64,000 bases of DNA from Nannochloris sp. 'desiccata' (taxonomy: Eukaryota > Chlorophyta > Trebouxiophyceae > Chlorellales > Chlorellaceae). The notes beneath the pieces were generated by a model. It saw nothing but the letters and a program-made list of their open reading frames with translations. It made no database searches and was not told where the DNA came from. Position 1 is the stretch's first letter. Each line of letters opens with the position of its first letter. This document shows positions 11,463-23,390 of the stretch, in pieces. Location: positions 124,001 through 188,000 of the forward strand of contig JAGTXX020000011.1 in NCBI GenBank assembly GCA_019044685.2. Direction: 5' to 3'. Position numbers and translations under genes: made by a program.

Positions 11463-13045
11463 ATGGCCCTGTCTCAATTTTTAATTTTATTTACTTATTT
11501 CATGGGCGCTTACAGTGGTGAAGTAGGTCTCTTTCGCTTTTCAGGAGATTAAACTTGGCTGTGACTCACCTTGAAGGCGGTGACGCTTACTGATGCCCTT
11601 GCATGCTCAATTCTCAGGTACCAGGCTCAATAAATCACACCAGGCATCATTTTGTGAACGTTACTACGAATTTCGTGCTCGAAGACGAAGATTTTGGACC
11701 TGAGGTGCAGCTTTCTAGAGCAGCAGAGACCGCCTCTGCAGAAGCATGTCAAACGTGGCTTGACGCTCCGAATACTTATCTGGAATTAAAGAATATCTAT
11801 CTACAGCTTGGAATAGAAAAGAAAGACCCGACTACAATCCCTTATCTTCATTGCTTTCTACCTAGCAATGCCACATTCTCTATGAAATCTCCTGCTCAAA
11901 TGTACCGATACTTGGTTGTAAATTCTTTCCACCCATCCATTCTGTACTACGCTGCAAGAAATGCTTTGAAATATGCACTGGTTGAAGATAATAGGACTGG
12001 TCACATGATTCTCGCTTGGGCTGGTAGCTTTGCTGCTGAAGCCTCGCTCGTCGGCTTTGCGAAAACAAAGGAATTACGATTTTTAGATCTCTACATCAGC
12101 TACTTTGACAAAGTGCTCTCGAGACGAGACGATCAGCTTGCTAGATATGATTTCTACCATAAAAGAGTAATGAAAGCATGGGGCACGACTGAGCTTGACA
12201 ACACCACTTGGGTTGCTTTTGCCACTCCCAACGCTCGCATTGTCTACACTGCAACCCTTTTCAACGTGATTGTGCGTAGGAATCGCAGCTTACCAGAGAG
12301 TTATAGAGCTAAAGCGAATACATACATTGCCATAGCGGAAGAAACACTGGCTGAATTTGACCAAGATTGGAAGAAATTTACTGATGATGGCAGCAGTACC
12401 TCTCGTGCTTCTGATGGTACAACAAAATGGATGCTGATGCCGATGGGAGGCACGTTCTACCCATTGAGACGCGAGCCAATAAATCACGTACATTTGATTG
12501 GCGATGCCTGGCTGAATCTATGGCAACTCGCTGACAATCAAGATTCAAAAGCCATCTACAAACAAAAGATCATGAGCGTGTTGCAAGTGTTTATAAATTC
12601 TGTGCAAAAGGGGCCTGGAGGGACAGTGCATTGGAATTATTACCCGCATTTTGCCAAGAGAGAAAAAAAAGAGCTGTCATTAGGTCTGAGATACTCTGAA
12701 AATATTTGGAAAGCCTCTTTGACGTGCCCATTTGTAGTCAGAGCCCACCGGCAAGGATTCAAGATGCCACTTTGGCTGCTCAAAGCAATTTCAACGACAT
12801 TTTCAAACATAGTCTTTAAAGAGAATCAATTATTGAGGAGTTTATCGCCCAAAGAATCGGATTATTTTAATATAACAGATTTTGATCTGTTTAAAGCTCC
12901 TCATATTGCACCTTTGGTGGAGTGGTCGCCAACGATCGCCAAAGAAATAACAACCTTGATGGGCAATAGACCTGATGTATTTCCCGGAGCATGGTTTGCA
13001 TGCTGTAGTAATCGCCCATTGATGGCATATGCGCGAATGATGTAG
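11463..13045 (+). CDS. Secreted protein of unknown family
   Basis: Two exons are proposed, 11463..11522 and 11618..13045, phase 0, giving 495 residues. Exon 1 supplies a signal peptide (MALSQFLILFTYFMGAYSGE) that the long exon lacks, and this is the reason for choosing it. The donor is GTAGGT and the acceptor TTCTCAG. The mature protein has several N-x-S/T sites (NHT, NVT, NAT, NRT, NNTT, NRS, NIT), which fits passage through the secretory pathway. Conserved-looking aromatic motifs are WKFTDD-like acidic loops, GTVHWNYYPHF and YSENIWKASLTCPFVV. The spacing of helical segments with HWNYYP and a following acidic/aromatic motif recalls alpha/alpha-toroid carbohydrate-active enzymes, but I cannot name a family. 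A single-exon alternative would start at 11603 and lack a signal peptide. Confidence 0.65.
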
Positions 13046-13248
13046 CTTCTTGCTGAAGATGCCGAGTTTTACATTTACAGACACGACACTTTCAACGAGA
13101 CCAAAACGCCAAACACAGCGGGACCGGCGGCGACGGTCTAAGAAGCGAATTTTATCTACTAAGGCCCAGCAAAGAAGACAACTTAGTATATACGAATATG
13201 ATAGGGAAACCAGTATAATTACAGGGGTTTTAAATGCTGCCCCCGCCA

Positions 13249-13289
13249 ATGAGGGCAGCTCTAGAGTGAGAGCTAGCGGCGCCCTCATT
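13249..13289. repeat. Nested inverted repeat just upstream of direct repeat copy 1
   Basis: The outer arms ATGAGGGC (preceded by A) and GCCCTCAT pair over about nine bases, and AGCTCT with AGAGCT pair inside them. The structure ends six bases before the first direct repeat begins. Confidence 0.7.
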
Positions 13290-13294
13290 CACCC

Positions 13295-13680
13295 AGAGAT
13301 AGAGGGGAAAATACACAAGTGCAAGTAAAAACTGAGAGCGAGAAAAAACAGCAGACCAAGAAATAAAACTTACCCTAGAAATCGTTGCTGATCAACGCTG
13401 GCTATCCCCAATCTATAGTATACCCCTCTCCCCTCAAAAATAAGAATGTCTTTGCAAAAATTACCTGTATATAGCACGGTGAAAACCAGAAGAATGGTGT
13501 CAGTAATTGCATCTAAGAGCAATAGCAAGTGATATTGCCCTCCCAAGAGTCCCTAGCCAGCGTTGATAATTAATTATTTTAATAGTGTATGTCGGTGGAG
13601 CGGAAGAACCACAATCAATTAATTGTTTTTTCGTAAGCTGCAGGGGGAAAAGATTGCTGGCAGTGTATCTTTAAAAGAAA
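13295..13680 (+). repeat. 386-bp direct repeat, copy 1
   Basis: By eye this is base-for-base identical to 14280..14665 at a constant offset of 985 bp. It begins AGAGATAGAGGGG and ends TTTAAAAGAAA. The flanking bases differ at both ends, which defines the unit. It has no ORF of note and does not start TG or end CA as a typical LTR does. Confidence 0.9.
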
Positions 13681-13755
13681 CTAAGAGATGATATGCACGG
13701 CTCAGAAGCAAGGTAGACGGTAGACGAGCTTCCAGAGTCCCACGCTCCAGGGCCC

Positions 13756-13778
13756 GCCTCGGGCGACGAGCCCGAGGC
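13756..13778. repeat. Perfect 9-bp-stem hairpin
   Basis: GCCTCGGGC and GCCCGAGGC are perfect inverted repeats with a five-base loop GACGA. It lies in the interior between the two 386-bp direct repeats. Confidence 0.85.
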
Positions 13779-14051
13779 ATTGTATCACCACCAACATAAA
13801 AAATTGCATTAATTAGACATCTTCCCCATAATAACAATAGCCATTGTATCTTTAACGGTAGTATCAGTCCAGGCGATCTTGATGTCTATTCCAATCCATA
13901 TTACGCTCATCACCAGGTAGTCCAATGGCAGGTAGACGAGCTTGATTTGCCTTGATTGCGTAGAAAGAAGTATTTTTGCAGAAAAACATGGAACTTAGTA
14001 ATGAGAGGAGATGGGTACTATAAAACCCCCCCAGACCATCCTTTTCCCGAA

Positions 14052-14082
14052 GAGTCTAGCAGGGAGCCACCCTTCTAGACTC
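14052..14082. repeat. 13-bp-stem hairpin with one mismatch
   Basis: GAGTCTAGCAGGG pairs with CCCTTCTAGACTC except at one position, with the five-base loop AGCCA. It is also in the interior between the direct repeats. Confidence 0.8.
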
Positions 14083-14279
14083 CTTAGCTCTGTATGTGTG
14101 ACTAAACTCAAATAGAAAGACATATAATAGAAAAATTGATTGATAAGCGTGGATGGTGATCGCGACTACCTGCCGAAAGAGCTCCTAGAGATGTCGGAGG
14201 GGTCTTGACCTTCTGGGGGCTCGTCAAGAGTCTGCAGTTTGTCCAACTCCGAAGAGTAGACGTAACCCCCCAGAAATAT

Positions 14280-14665
14280 AGAGATAGAGGGGAAAATACA
14301 CAAGTGCAAGTAAAAACTGAGAGCGAGAAAAAACAGCAGACCAAGAAATAAAACTTACCCTAGAAATCGTTGCTGATCAACGCTGGCTATCCCCAATCTA
14401 TAGTATACCCCTCTCCCCTCAAAAATAAGAATGTCTTTGCAAAAATTACCTGTATATAGCACGGTGAAAACCAGAAGAATGGTGTCAGTAATTGCATCTA
14501 AGAGCAATAGCAAGTGATATTGCCCTCCCAAGAGTCCCTAGCCAGCGTTGATAATTAATTATTTTAATAGTGTATGTCGGTGGAGCGGAAGAACCACAAT
14601 CAATTAATTGTTTTTTCGTAAGCTGCAGGGGGAAAAGATTGCTGGCAGTGTATCTTTAAAAGAAA
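14280..14665 (+). repeat. 386-bp direct repeat, copy 2
   Basis: Identical to 13295..13680. It ends 179 bp before the BRR2 start codon, so it may form part of that gene's upstream region. An inverted pair TTCTGGGGG (14211) and CCCCCAGAA (14267) lies just outside it. Confidence 0.9.
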
Positions 14666-14844
14666 AACCAGAGCCTATTTTAGTCTTCTTTGCAGGCTTT
14701 TCTGCATAAACGATATTTTATTAGAAACTTCAGTACGATTGTAAGTTAGATATCACGATCGAAGGAAACATAACCTGGCTTTGAAGCTTCGAAGAAGAAG
14801 TAATCCATCGCACTTTATTAATAAATCTCACATAGCTTGCAACT

Positions 14845-17800
14845 ATGGGAGATAAAAAACGCGCGGAGGATTTTGCCCGCTACAAACAGTATGATTATCA
14901 AGCGGTAAGTTGGAAATGATCGTTGAATGCTACAGAGCTTACTGCATTTTGATGGTGAAAACGCACTTCTTTAGAACATTATTAGATGTGCTGTCTATGG
15001 TTTCTGATATATCTTATTTGCGCATTATTGCTATACTTTGGGAGTTTTCATTTTAGTAGCCTCGGCCTTTCTGATCATTGATTTCCATGCTTCCCCCTGC
15101 AGAATTCCAACCTTGTGCTCACAGCTGAGCAACGCACACGAGGAGGAAAAGAGCCTGATGGTTCAGCTCAGTCACTCTGGGAAAATATGGCCGGTAGAAT
15201 GGGCGATCGAGTCCAGCGGGACCGCCCTGAAGGCATTGACGACAAAAAGAAAAAGAAGCGAGATAACTTAGACTCTGAAGGATTTGCTATCCCTAAGAAA
15301 CGCAGAGTAAGTAGTATACGAGTTGGCTGTGATCATTGTAACTAATTATCTGGACCTTGAGGAATTTGGTGTCAAATATCTCTATTTATCTAAATATTTT
15401 AACTAATCTTCTTCTCCGCCCTTCTTCTCACTTCTATAATTTTCTTCTTCTTGCAGGCTGGTGGAGGTTTCAGTGTTTTAGAAATCGACACAGCTGGGTT
15501 TTACCGCCCTAAAACCAAGGAAACTCGCGAAGCGTATGAAGCTCTCCTCTCAGTCATTGGCAGCCACTTTAGTGATACCCCCCAAGACGTCCTACGTGGT
15601 GCAGCTGACGAGGTTCTTGCCACCTTGAAAAATGACCACATGAAGGATCCTGACCGTCATAAAGAAATCAATAGTCTTCTAGGTACCCTTCCTAACGAGA
15701 AATTCGCTCAGCTAGTTGCTCTTGGTAAGCTTATTACTGATTTTGTGCCCGAGGGCGAAGCTGCTGCTGCTGGTGCTGCTGATGGCGAAGGTGCACTGGA
15801 CGAAGAGCTTGGTGTCGCAGTAGAATTTGAAGACGAGTCCGAGGAAGATGAAGAGGAAGGGATGGTTGATGTCTTGGAAGATGATGAAGATGGAGGCGAT
15901 CTTGAAGAAGGGGGTCCAGGTGGTCCAGGTGCTGTGCGCACCGGCACCACTGATGCTGAGGAAGCTGGTAATGGTACTGCTGGCGGCGGTGCAGGTACTG
16001 AAGATGGCATGATTCCAGTGCAAGAAATCGATGCATATTGGTTACAGCGTCGTATTACCAAGGCTTTTGGCGCTATAGACCCTGCTCAAGCGCAATCTTT
16101 AGCTGAAGACACACTCGCTGCTCTTCGATTACGGGATTTAAGAGAAGCTGAAAATAAGCTAGTGATGCTGCTTGATTTCGATAGATTTGATTTAATTAAA
16201 GAGTTGATAAAAAATAGAGTCCGTCTGGTGTATTGTATGCGGTTAGCACGTGCGCAGAATGATGAAGAGCGTGGTGAGATTGAAGAGGAGATGTCCGAAA
16301 GCGGTGGAGAAGCACGCGGTATTCTGGACGCTTTGCACGCTACGCGTGCTTCGGCACGTGATCGTCAATCTGCTATGGAACGAAATATCCGCGAAGAAGC
16401 ACGCAAACTCCGCCAAGGTGGTGAAAATGGTGTTGCTACTGGTGATGGTTTTACCAATGCAACTGCTGCTGGCGCTGCTGCCAATCGCCGTATGATTGAC
16501 TTGGATGCTCTTACCTTTGCTCAAGGGGCTCATTTTAATTCCAATAAAACCACGACATTGCCACAAGGCTCCTACCGTACTGTCCACAAGGGCTACGAAG
16601 AGGTCCATGTTCCGGCGGTAAAGCCACAACCATTTGGCAAAAATGAGAAACTCCGAGAAATTTCAGAACTACCCGATTGGGCACAGCTGGGTTTCAAAGG
16701 AATGACGTCTTTGAACAGAATCCAAAGCAGGGTCTGTGAAACTGCGCTATTCTCTTCAGAAAACATGCTCGTCTGTGCTCCCACTGGTGCGGGTAAAACA
16801 AATGTTGCTATGTTGACCATGCTCCATGAAATCGGCATGCATAAACGTAAAGATGGCAGCATCGATATCTCTGCATTTAAAATGATATATGTTGCACCAA
16901 TGAAAGCTTTAGTAGCTGAGATGGTGGGCAATTTCTCAAAGCGCCTCGAGTCATATGGCGTCAAAGTGAAAGAACTGACTGGAGATATCTCATTAAGCCG
17001 TGCTGAAATTGAAGATACGCAATTGATTGTAGTAACCCCTGAGAAATGGGATATTATTACTAGAAAATCTTCAGACAGGGCTTATACTCAATTAGTTAGA
17101 TTAGTAATAATTGATGAGATCCATCTTCTGCATGATGAACGTGGATCTGTACTTGAGTCTTTAGTCGCTCGTACGTTACGGCACGTAGAATCGACCCAAG
17201 AAATGGTCAGACTAGTTGGTTTGTCGGCTACTTTACCAAATTTTGAGGATGTCGCGGCCTTTTTACGAGTGAAAGCCGATAAAGGGTTGTTCTACTTTGA
17301 CAATTCTTTCAGACCCTGCCCCTTAGCACAGCAATACATCGGTGTTTCTGTCAAGAAACCTTTGCAGAGATTTCAATTGATGAATGAAATTTGCTACACA
17401 AAAGTAATGGAAGCTGCTGGCAAGCATCAAGTCTTGGTTTTTGTCCATTCCCGTAAAGAGACAACAAAGACTGCAAAATTCATCAAAGAAGAAGCAATGA
17501 AGAATGATGCTCTCTCTAAAATATTAAGAGACGATTCGGCGTCAAGAGAAATCTTACAAACTGAAGCTGAAGCTGTGAAATCAGCAGATTTAAGGGACTT
17601 ATTACCCTTTGGTATTGGTATCCATCATGCGGGTATGGCACGTGTTGATCGTACTTTAGTAGAGGATCTTTTCGCAGACGGGCACATTCAAGTATTGGTA
17701 TCTACTGCTACATTGGCATGGGGTGTTAATTTACCTGCACATACTGTTATCATTAAAGGAACTCAAATCTACAACCCTGTGAAAGCTGCATGGATGGAGT

Positions 17801-20800
17801 TGTCACCGCTCGATGTGATGCAAATGTTTGGTCGTGCTGGTCGTCCTCAGTTCGATACCTTTGGTGAAGGTATTATCATTACTGCAAATGCACAGCTGCA
17901 GTTTTACCTTAGTTTGTTTAATATGCAGCTGCCGGTTGAGAGTCAATTTGTTGGGAAGCTGGAAGATAATTTGAATGCAGAGATCGTCTTAGGGAGTGTA
18001 CAGAGTGTGCAAGATGCTGCTGCATGGCTGGGATATACCTATTTATACGTCCGTATGATGCAAGCACCTCAGGTTTATGGAGTACCTTTAGATGCGATAG
18101 ATTCTGACCCTTTAATGCATGAGAGAAGACTGGATTTAGTGCACACTGCAGCGGCAAAGCTTGATCGACATAATTTAGTCAAGTATGATCGTCGTTCTGG
18201 TTCTCTTCAATCCACTGATTTAGGACGTATTGCATCGCATTACTACGTTTCTTACCAGACTATCTCGGCCTTTAATGACCATTTACGGCCTACAATGGGT
18301 GATATTGAGCTGCTGCGGTTGTTTACACAGGCGGACGAGTTTAAATACATGGTCGTGAGAGAAGAAGAGAAAATGGAGCTTGCAAAGCTAATTGAACGAG
18401 TACCTATACCGATAAAAGAGTCTTTAGAAGAGCCTGCGGCGAAAATTAATGTGTTGTTGCAAGCCTACATCTCTAAATTAACGTTGGAAGGTTTGGCTCT
18501 GGCGGCCGATATGGTGTATATTACTCAGAGCGCTGGTCGATTAATGCGGTGCTTATATGAAGTATGTTTACGCCGTGGTTGGGCAGGTCTTGCTGATAGA
18601 GCCTTAACCCTTGCTAAATGCGTTGCGCGAAGAATGTGGGCGTCTCAAACACCGCTTCGGCAATTTAAAGGGGTCCACCCCGAAATATTAATTAAAGTGG
18701 AAAGGAAAGAATTGCCTTGGGAACGGTGGTATGATTTATCTTCTCAAGATATTGGAGAGCTGATTCGTTTCCCTAAAATGGGTAAAGCGTTGCATAAATT
18801 AATTCATCAATTCCCTCGACTAGAATTAGCTGCTCATGTCCAACCCATCACAAGGTCTTTGATTAAAGTGGATTTGACCATTACGCCTGATTTTCAATGG
18901 GATGAGAAGATTCATAGCTTTGCTGAGCCGTTTATTATCATCGTAGAGGATGCAGATTCTGAAAACATCTTGCATCATGAAGGTTTTGTGCTTGGCGCTG
19001 CAAGAGCGGAAGAAGATTCTTTAGTTTCATTTACTCTACCTATTTCTGAACCTCTTCCTCCGCAGTATTTCATTCGTGTGGTATCTGATAAATGGCTGGG
19101 ATGTGAATCTACCTTGCCTGTCTCCTTTAGACACTTGATCTTGCCTGAGAAGTACCCTCCTCCAACCGAGCTTCATGATTTACAACCGCTGCCTATTTCC
19201 GCTTTGAGAAACCCCGAGTTCGAAGCGCTGGTTCCCTAAAATAGACACATTTAACCCTGTACAGACGCAAGCTTTCACTGCGCTGTTTAATACCGATGAA
19301 AATGTGCTTTTAGGTGCTCCTGCCGGCTCCGGGAAAACTGCGGCTGCAGAATTTGCAATTTTAAGGATGGTTCAAAAGGCAGCAGAGGCCAAAGGCACTG
19401 CTTGCTGTGTCTATGTTGCTCCATTAGAGTCTGTAGTCAATGAAAGGTATGAAGACTGGGCACAGCGCTTTGGAAAAGGTCTTGGGTTGACTGTTGTTAA
19501 GCTGACGGGGGAAGCTCAAGGTGATGTGAAGTTGCTTGAGAAAGCTAATATTGCTATAGCAACTCCACAACACTGGGACGGTCTGTCCCGTCGTTGGAGA
19601 CAGCGTAAAGCAGTGCAAGGTGTCTCTTTGTTCATTGCTGATGAGCTCCATTTAATCGGTGGTCGCCACGGCCCTGTGCTTGAAGTTGTATGCAGTAGAA
19701 TGCGATACATGGCTTCTCAGCTTGATGTTCCCATTAGAATCGTTGGATTAAGTGCTTCTTTAGCCAATGCACGTGATGTAGCAGACTGGCTGGGTGTTAC
19801 GAGCCATGGCTTGTTCAATTTCCCTCCTATAGTGCGACCAGTCCCTCTTGAGGTGCATGTCCAAGGCTTTGAAGTTGCTAATTTAGAGGCTCGAATGGCA
19901 GCTATGGCTCGCCCTGCCTACCATGCTGTATGCAGACATGCTCGTGATGGATCTCCTGCTATTGTATTCGTGCCTACACGCCGGCACGCTCGTATGGCAG
20001 CTCTGGACTTGCTTACTCACGCTGCTGCCGATGGATTACCGCACCGGTTCCGTCAAGCAAGTGAAGAAGATCTCGCTCCATTTTTAGACCGTGTCAAAGA
20101 TTCTGCATTGCGTCATGCTCTGTCGTACGGTGTAGGCTATCTCCACGAAGCTCAGTCTCCTGAAGAATCTTCTTTAGTAAAAGCGCTTTTCAGTACCGGA
20201 GCGGTGCAAGTGTTGGTAGCAACTGGGCCCTGTGCATGGGGCCTTTCCTGCGCTGCACGTGCTGTAGTTGTAATGGGTACACAATACTATGACATTACTG
20301 GCCAGGGGACAAATGACTACTCTGTTACGGATTTGCTACAGATGGTCGGTCGTGCTGGTCGTCCTGGTACGGATACAGCTGCTACCTGCGTTTTGATGTG
20401 CCACGCTCCTCGTAAAGAGTATTACAAAAAGTTCTTATTTGAACCCTTGCCTGTAGAATCGCATCTCGACGCTGCGTTGCATGATGCCATGGCGGCTGAG
20501 ATCGTCACTCGGACGGTTCAAAATAAACAAGATGCGGTTGACTACTTGACCTGGACTTTCTATTACCGTAGGTTGACACAAAACCCGAATTACTACAACA
20601 TGACGGGTGTCAGTCATCGTCACGTCAGTGATCATCTCTCTGAGCTGGTAGAATCTGTTTTAGCAGATTTAGAGACTTCTAAAGTAATTTCAATCGAGGA
20701 AGATTTTGACCTTGAGCCGTTGAATTTGGGTATGATTGCTGCGTATTATTACGTGTCGTATACTACAATAGAGCTCTTTGCTGCATCTTTAGCTGCGAAG

Positions 20801-21736
20801 ACTAAACTTAAAGGTCTTGTTGAGATTCTTTCTGCTGCCTCCGAGTATGATGAAATTCCAGTTCGACCTGGAGAAGAAAGAACGGTGGAGAAGACGTTGG
20901 CCCATGCACCGTTAGCTTTAGAGAAGCCTCGGTATACAGACCCACACACAAAGGTGAATGCTCTTATTCAAGCGCATTTATCTCGTAGTGGGTTGAATCC
21001 AGACTTGTCCTCTGATGCTAAATTAATTATCGCTGCTGCCCCTCGGTTGCTTCAAGCGATGGTGGATGTGGTATCGTCCTCTGGCTGGTTGAACCCTGCT
21101 TTAGCGACTATGGAATTGAGTCAAATGATAACGCAAGGTTTATGGCAACGTGATCCTGTGTTAATGCAAATCCCAGGTGTTGTTAGAGAAGTCGCTGCGG
21201 CTGCTACCGCTTCGGGCGTTGAGACTATCTTTGATGTAGCAGAGATGGAGGAAGACGCTCGTAGAGAGACTTTACAGTTGGATGGACCGCAATTGGAAGT
21301 GGCAAATGCATGGTTGGCTCGTTATCCTGATATTGGGGTTAATTATGAGATACTTGATGCTGAGAATATAGTTGCCGGAGAGGCGGTGACTGTCTCGGTG
21401 AGTTTAGAAAGAGAAGGTGAAGGTGAAGTACGTCCTGTTGATGCGCCACGTTTCCCTGGACGTAAAGATGAGAACTGGTGGCTTGTAGTAGGCGATCCAG
21501 CGTCTAATTCTTTGCTGGCAATCAAAAGAATTGCTTTGCAAAGAAAGGCAAAGGCCAAGTTGGAGTTTGCTGCTCCCGCTTCAGCTGGAAAGAAAGAGCT
21601 GACTCTGTTCTTGATGTGTGATTCGTATATGGGCTGTGATCAAGAGTTTGAGTTGGAGTTGAATGTAGCGCCTGGGGAAGAGGAAGAAGCTGCTGGTGTT
21701 GCTGAGGGGGATGACGCAGAGGCGATGGATGAATAA
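14845..21736 (+). CDS. BRR2: Brr2, U5 snRNP RNA helicase (frame change between the two cassettes)
   Basis: Exons 14845..14904, 15103..15306 and 15457 onward, all phase 0. Brr2 is the DExD/H helicase that unwinds U4/U6 to activate the spliceosome. The N-terminus has the family motif ANSNLVL and a basic KKKKKRD stretch. The acidic low-complexity segment (near residues 200-270) and the plug region follow. Cassette 1 has APTGAGKT, DEIH, SAT and QMFGRAGRPQFD. Cassette 2 has APAGSGKT, DELH, SAS and QMVGRAGRPG, the usual weaker motifs. Each cassette ends in a Sec63 unit. The first frame stops at 19237-19239 after NPEFEAL. The family sequence resumes in the +1 frame with KIDTFNPVQTQ, and the second ORF runs to 21736. 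Combined length is about 2180 residues, normal for Brr2, so this is one gene with a single-base frame change or a sequence error. Confidence 0.93.
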
Positions 21737-22083
21737 AATAAATAGAAACTTTCGTAAATATATAAAATATAACATTATTGTTTTCTAGTTGTTTGGATAC
21801 GAAGTTCTTGTATGCCTGTTTAGAGTTTGTAAACCAATGCACGCAATCTTACACGCCCCTAGATTCTCCTTAAGGGTCAGGGTACTGGACGCTGTCAAAG
21901 GATAGATTTTAAAATTGCAAATACGGGGACAGTGCCAAGGTTACGAATTAGAAAGCTTATTTTTTTCTTAAGAAAAAATTAAGGAAACCTTGGAGCCTCT
22001 ATAACTTTGCCTATGTTTACGAAAGTTTAAAAATATTAGTACTTTAAGTATATCTGACTCCAATTCTACAAGCCAGAAGAAGA
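21737..22083. other. Intergenic spacer after BRR2
   Basis: BRR2 3' untranslated region and upstream region of the small gene at 22084. It is AT-rich and contains an imperfect inverted stretch around TTTTTTTCTTAAGAAAAAATT near 21960. No gene was seen. Confidence 0.5.
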
Positions 22084-22520
22084 ATGCTGCGCCAAATTCA
22101 TTTCCTTTGGGTGGTGGTGCTCATCCTATTGCTGGCTATTTCTGTGAAAGGTAAGAACTTTTATAGAGGGCACTCAAGCTGGCAAGATGTATGCTTGGCA
22201 ATTGGGAGAATACTATTTTCCCAAAACGCAAGCCTAGACTCGCTCTACTTGACAGTATACTAGAGTATCTATGAATACAACGATCGATAGATTGTGGAGA
22301 TATTGAAAAATGTATTGCTGGCGCTTTGTTTTTGCTCTCAACTTGTCTCCTCTGTTTACCTATTTCAACTACAGGCCGCTCCCTTCGTCAAGATGCCCCT
22401 GCCCCTGAGATCATCACTGACAATGACCCACGTTCTATGGCGGGGTATCGATCATCCTCTTGGGGCTTGCCTGTTGAAACGTGGTATGAGACGACTGGCC
22501 TCGAGCCTTCTGTCGAGTAG
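22084..22520 (+). CDS. Small predicted secreted or membrane-anchored peptide (70 residues)
   Basis: Two exons, 22084..22150 and 22375..22520. The donor is GTAAGA and the acceptor ACTACAG, phase 1 through a Gly codon. Residues 5-20 are strongly hydrophobic (IHFLWVVVLILLLAIS), a signal peptide or single membrane helix. The remaining 48 residues are hydrophilic with RSLRQDAPAPEII, RSMAGYRSSSWGLP and an acidic C-terminus, and have no cysteine. No family is recognised. The support is the start codon, clean splice signals and phase, and the match of the hydrophobic leader to the 5' exon. The alternative is that the second exon alone is spurious. Confidence 0.55.
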
Positions 22521-22744
22521 TTTTTCAAAACCTTTTGCGGCAAATGTACAGTTGGGTGTTTTATTTGACAGGTAGAAATAGTACACATTATTAGAAAATT
22601 GTAAGAAATAGACAACTAAAAGCATTTCTCCCCTAAAATGGCGTTGGTCTATTACTAGCACATTGGGAAAAAGAAAAAGAAAAAAACGGATTCTATCTTT
22701 CACACACACTCAAACTCATTCATTAGGAAAGAATATTTATTTTT

Positions 22745-23190
22745 CTATTTATCAATAGTGTCGACAGATTTTGCAGGCGGTGGCATTGTACTTGCAGTAC
22801 GATCATCTCCTGATTTTTCAAGTGGCATACTCCGCCGCCGCTGCACCGCCTCAGGTGCCTGTGATCCTGCTGGAGGAGGCCCAAGCATACCCTCCTGTAA
22901 TAACCAAGTTGAAAATATTCGAGTACTTCTTTAAATAAGAACTACGTGTAAAGGAATAGAAAGAATGAGAGACTACTTACTCCCTTGAGTGCTTGCTTGG
23001 CGATTAGAACGCCGCCGCCAACTGCTAATCCAACGCTCGCCATCACTGCAATAATAACAACAGCTGGTTTATTCTCTTGCTCGGTCTATTTATAAGAAAA
23101 ATTACAGAGGCAAATACGAGACTTACCGAGACCAACAGAGCCTGCAGCAGTGACCCAAACACTTCCATCGTAAGCTACTCCTGCTGGCAT
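22745..23190 (-). CDS. Small single-pass membrane protein, three exons (92 residues)
   Basis: Minus-strand exons 23127..23190, 22981..23045 and 22745..22894. All three joins are in phase with GTAAGT or GTAAGTA-type donors and CAG acceptors. The predicted product begins MPAGVAYDGSVWVTAAGS. It has one hydrophobic, Gly/Val-rich helix (MASVGLAVGGGVLIA) ending in a Lys, then a disordered tail with PPPAG, QRRRSMPLEKSG and a C-terminal SVDTIDK. Size and layout suit a small organelle-membrane subunit or assembly factor, but no family is recognised. No exon exceeds 150 bp, so simple ORF searches would miss it. It is divergent from LSM6 with 200 bp between start codons. Confidence 0.6.
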
Positions 23191-23390
23191 GGTGAGGTTA
23201 GGGTCTGTTTCGTGAGTTTAGAGTAAACCGAAAATGCTGTGGGAATAATTAAGGCTTGAATTTCGGCGGATCACGCAAAATAAGCATAAAATTTTAAAAG
23301 ATGATTTTTCTTGCTAGTTCGACATAAAAATCTCACTTGTGGTGCCAGATCACTTAAATCTATTTTGAATACGTTTGAATAATATCAAAG

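Larger units (their letters stand above)
13046..14844. other. Non-coding block with direct repeats and hairpins
   Basis: This 1.8-kb stretch separates two plus-strand genes and has no supported coding sequence. It contains two identical 386-bp direct repeats with a 599-bp unique interior, and at least four hairpins, listed separately. The final 180 bp before the BRR2 start should hold its promoter. Confidence 0.7.

Noticed and set aside
13050..13328. Plus-strand ORF directly after the secreted-protein gene
   Set aside because: It overlaps the edge of the 386-bp repeat, has no upstream splice logic, and looks like 3' untranslated sequence.
13295..14665. LTR retrotransposon or TRIM
   Set aside because: The repeats do not start TG or end CA, no primer-binding site or polypurine tract was found, and no target-site duplication is visible.
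15708..16061. Minus-strand Ser/Pro-rich ORFs opposite the BRR2 acidic region
   Set aside because: They are reverse complements of the low-complexity acidic segment of BRR2.
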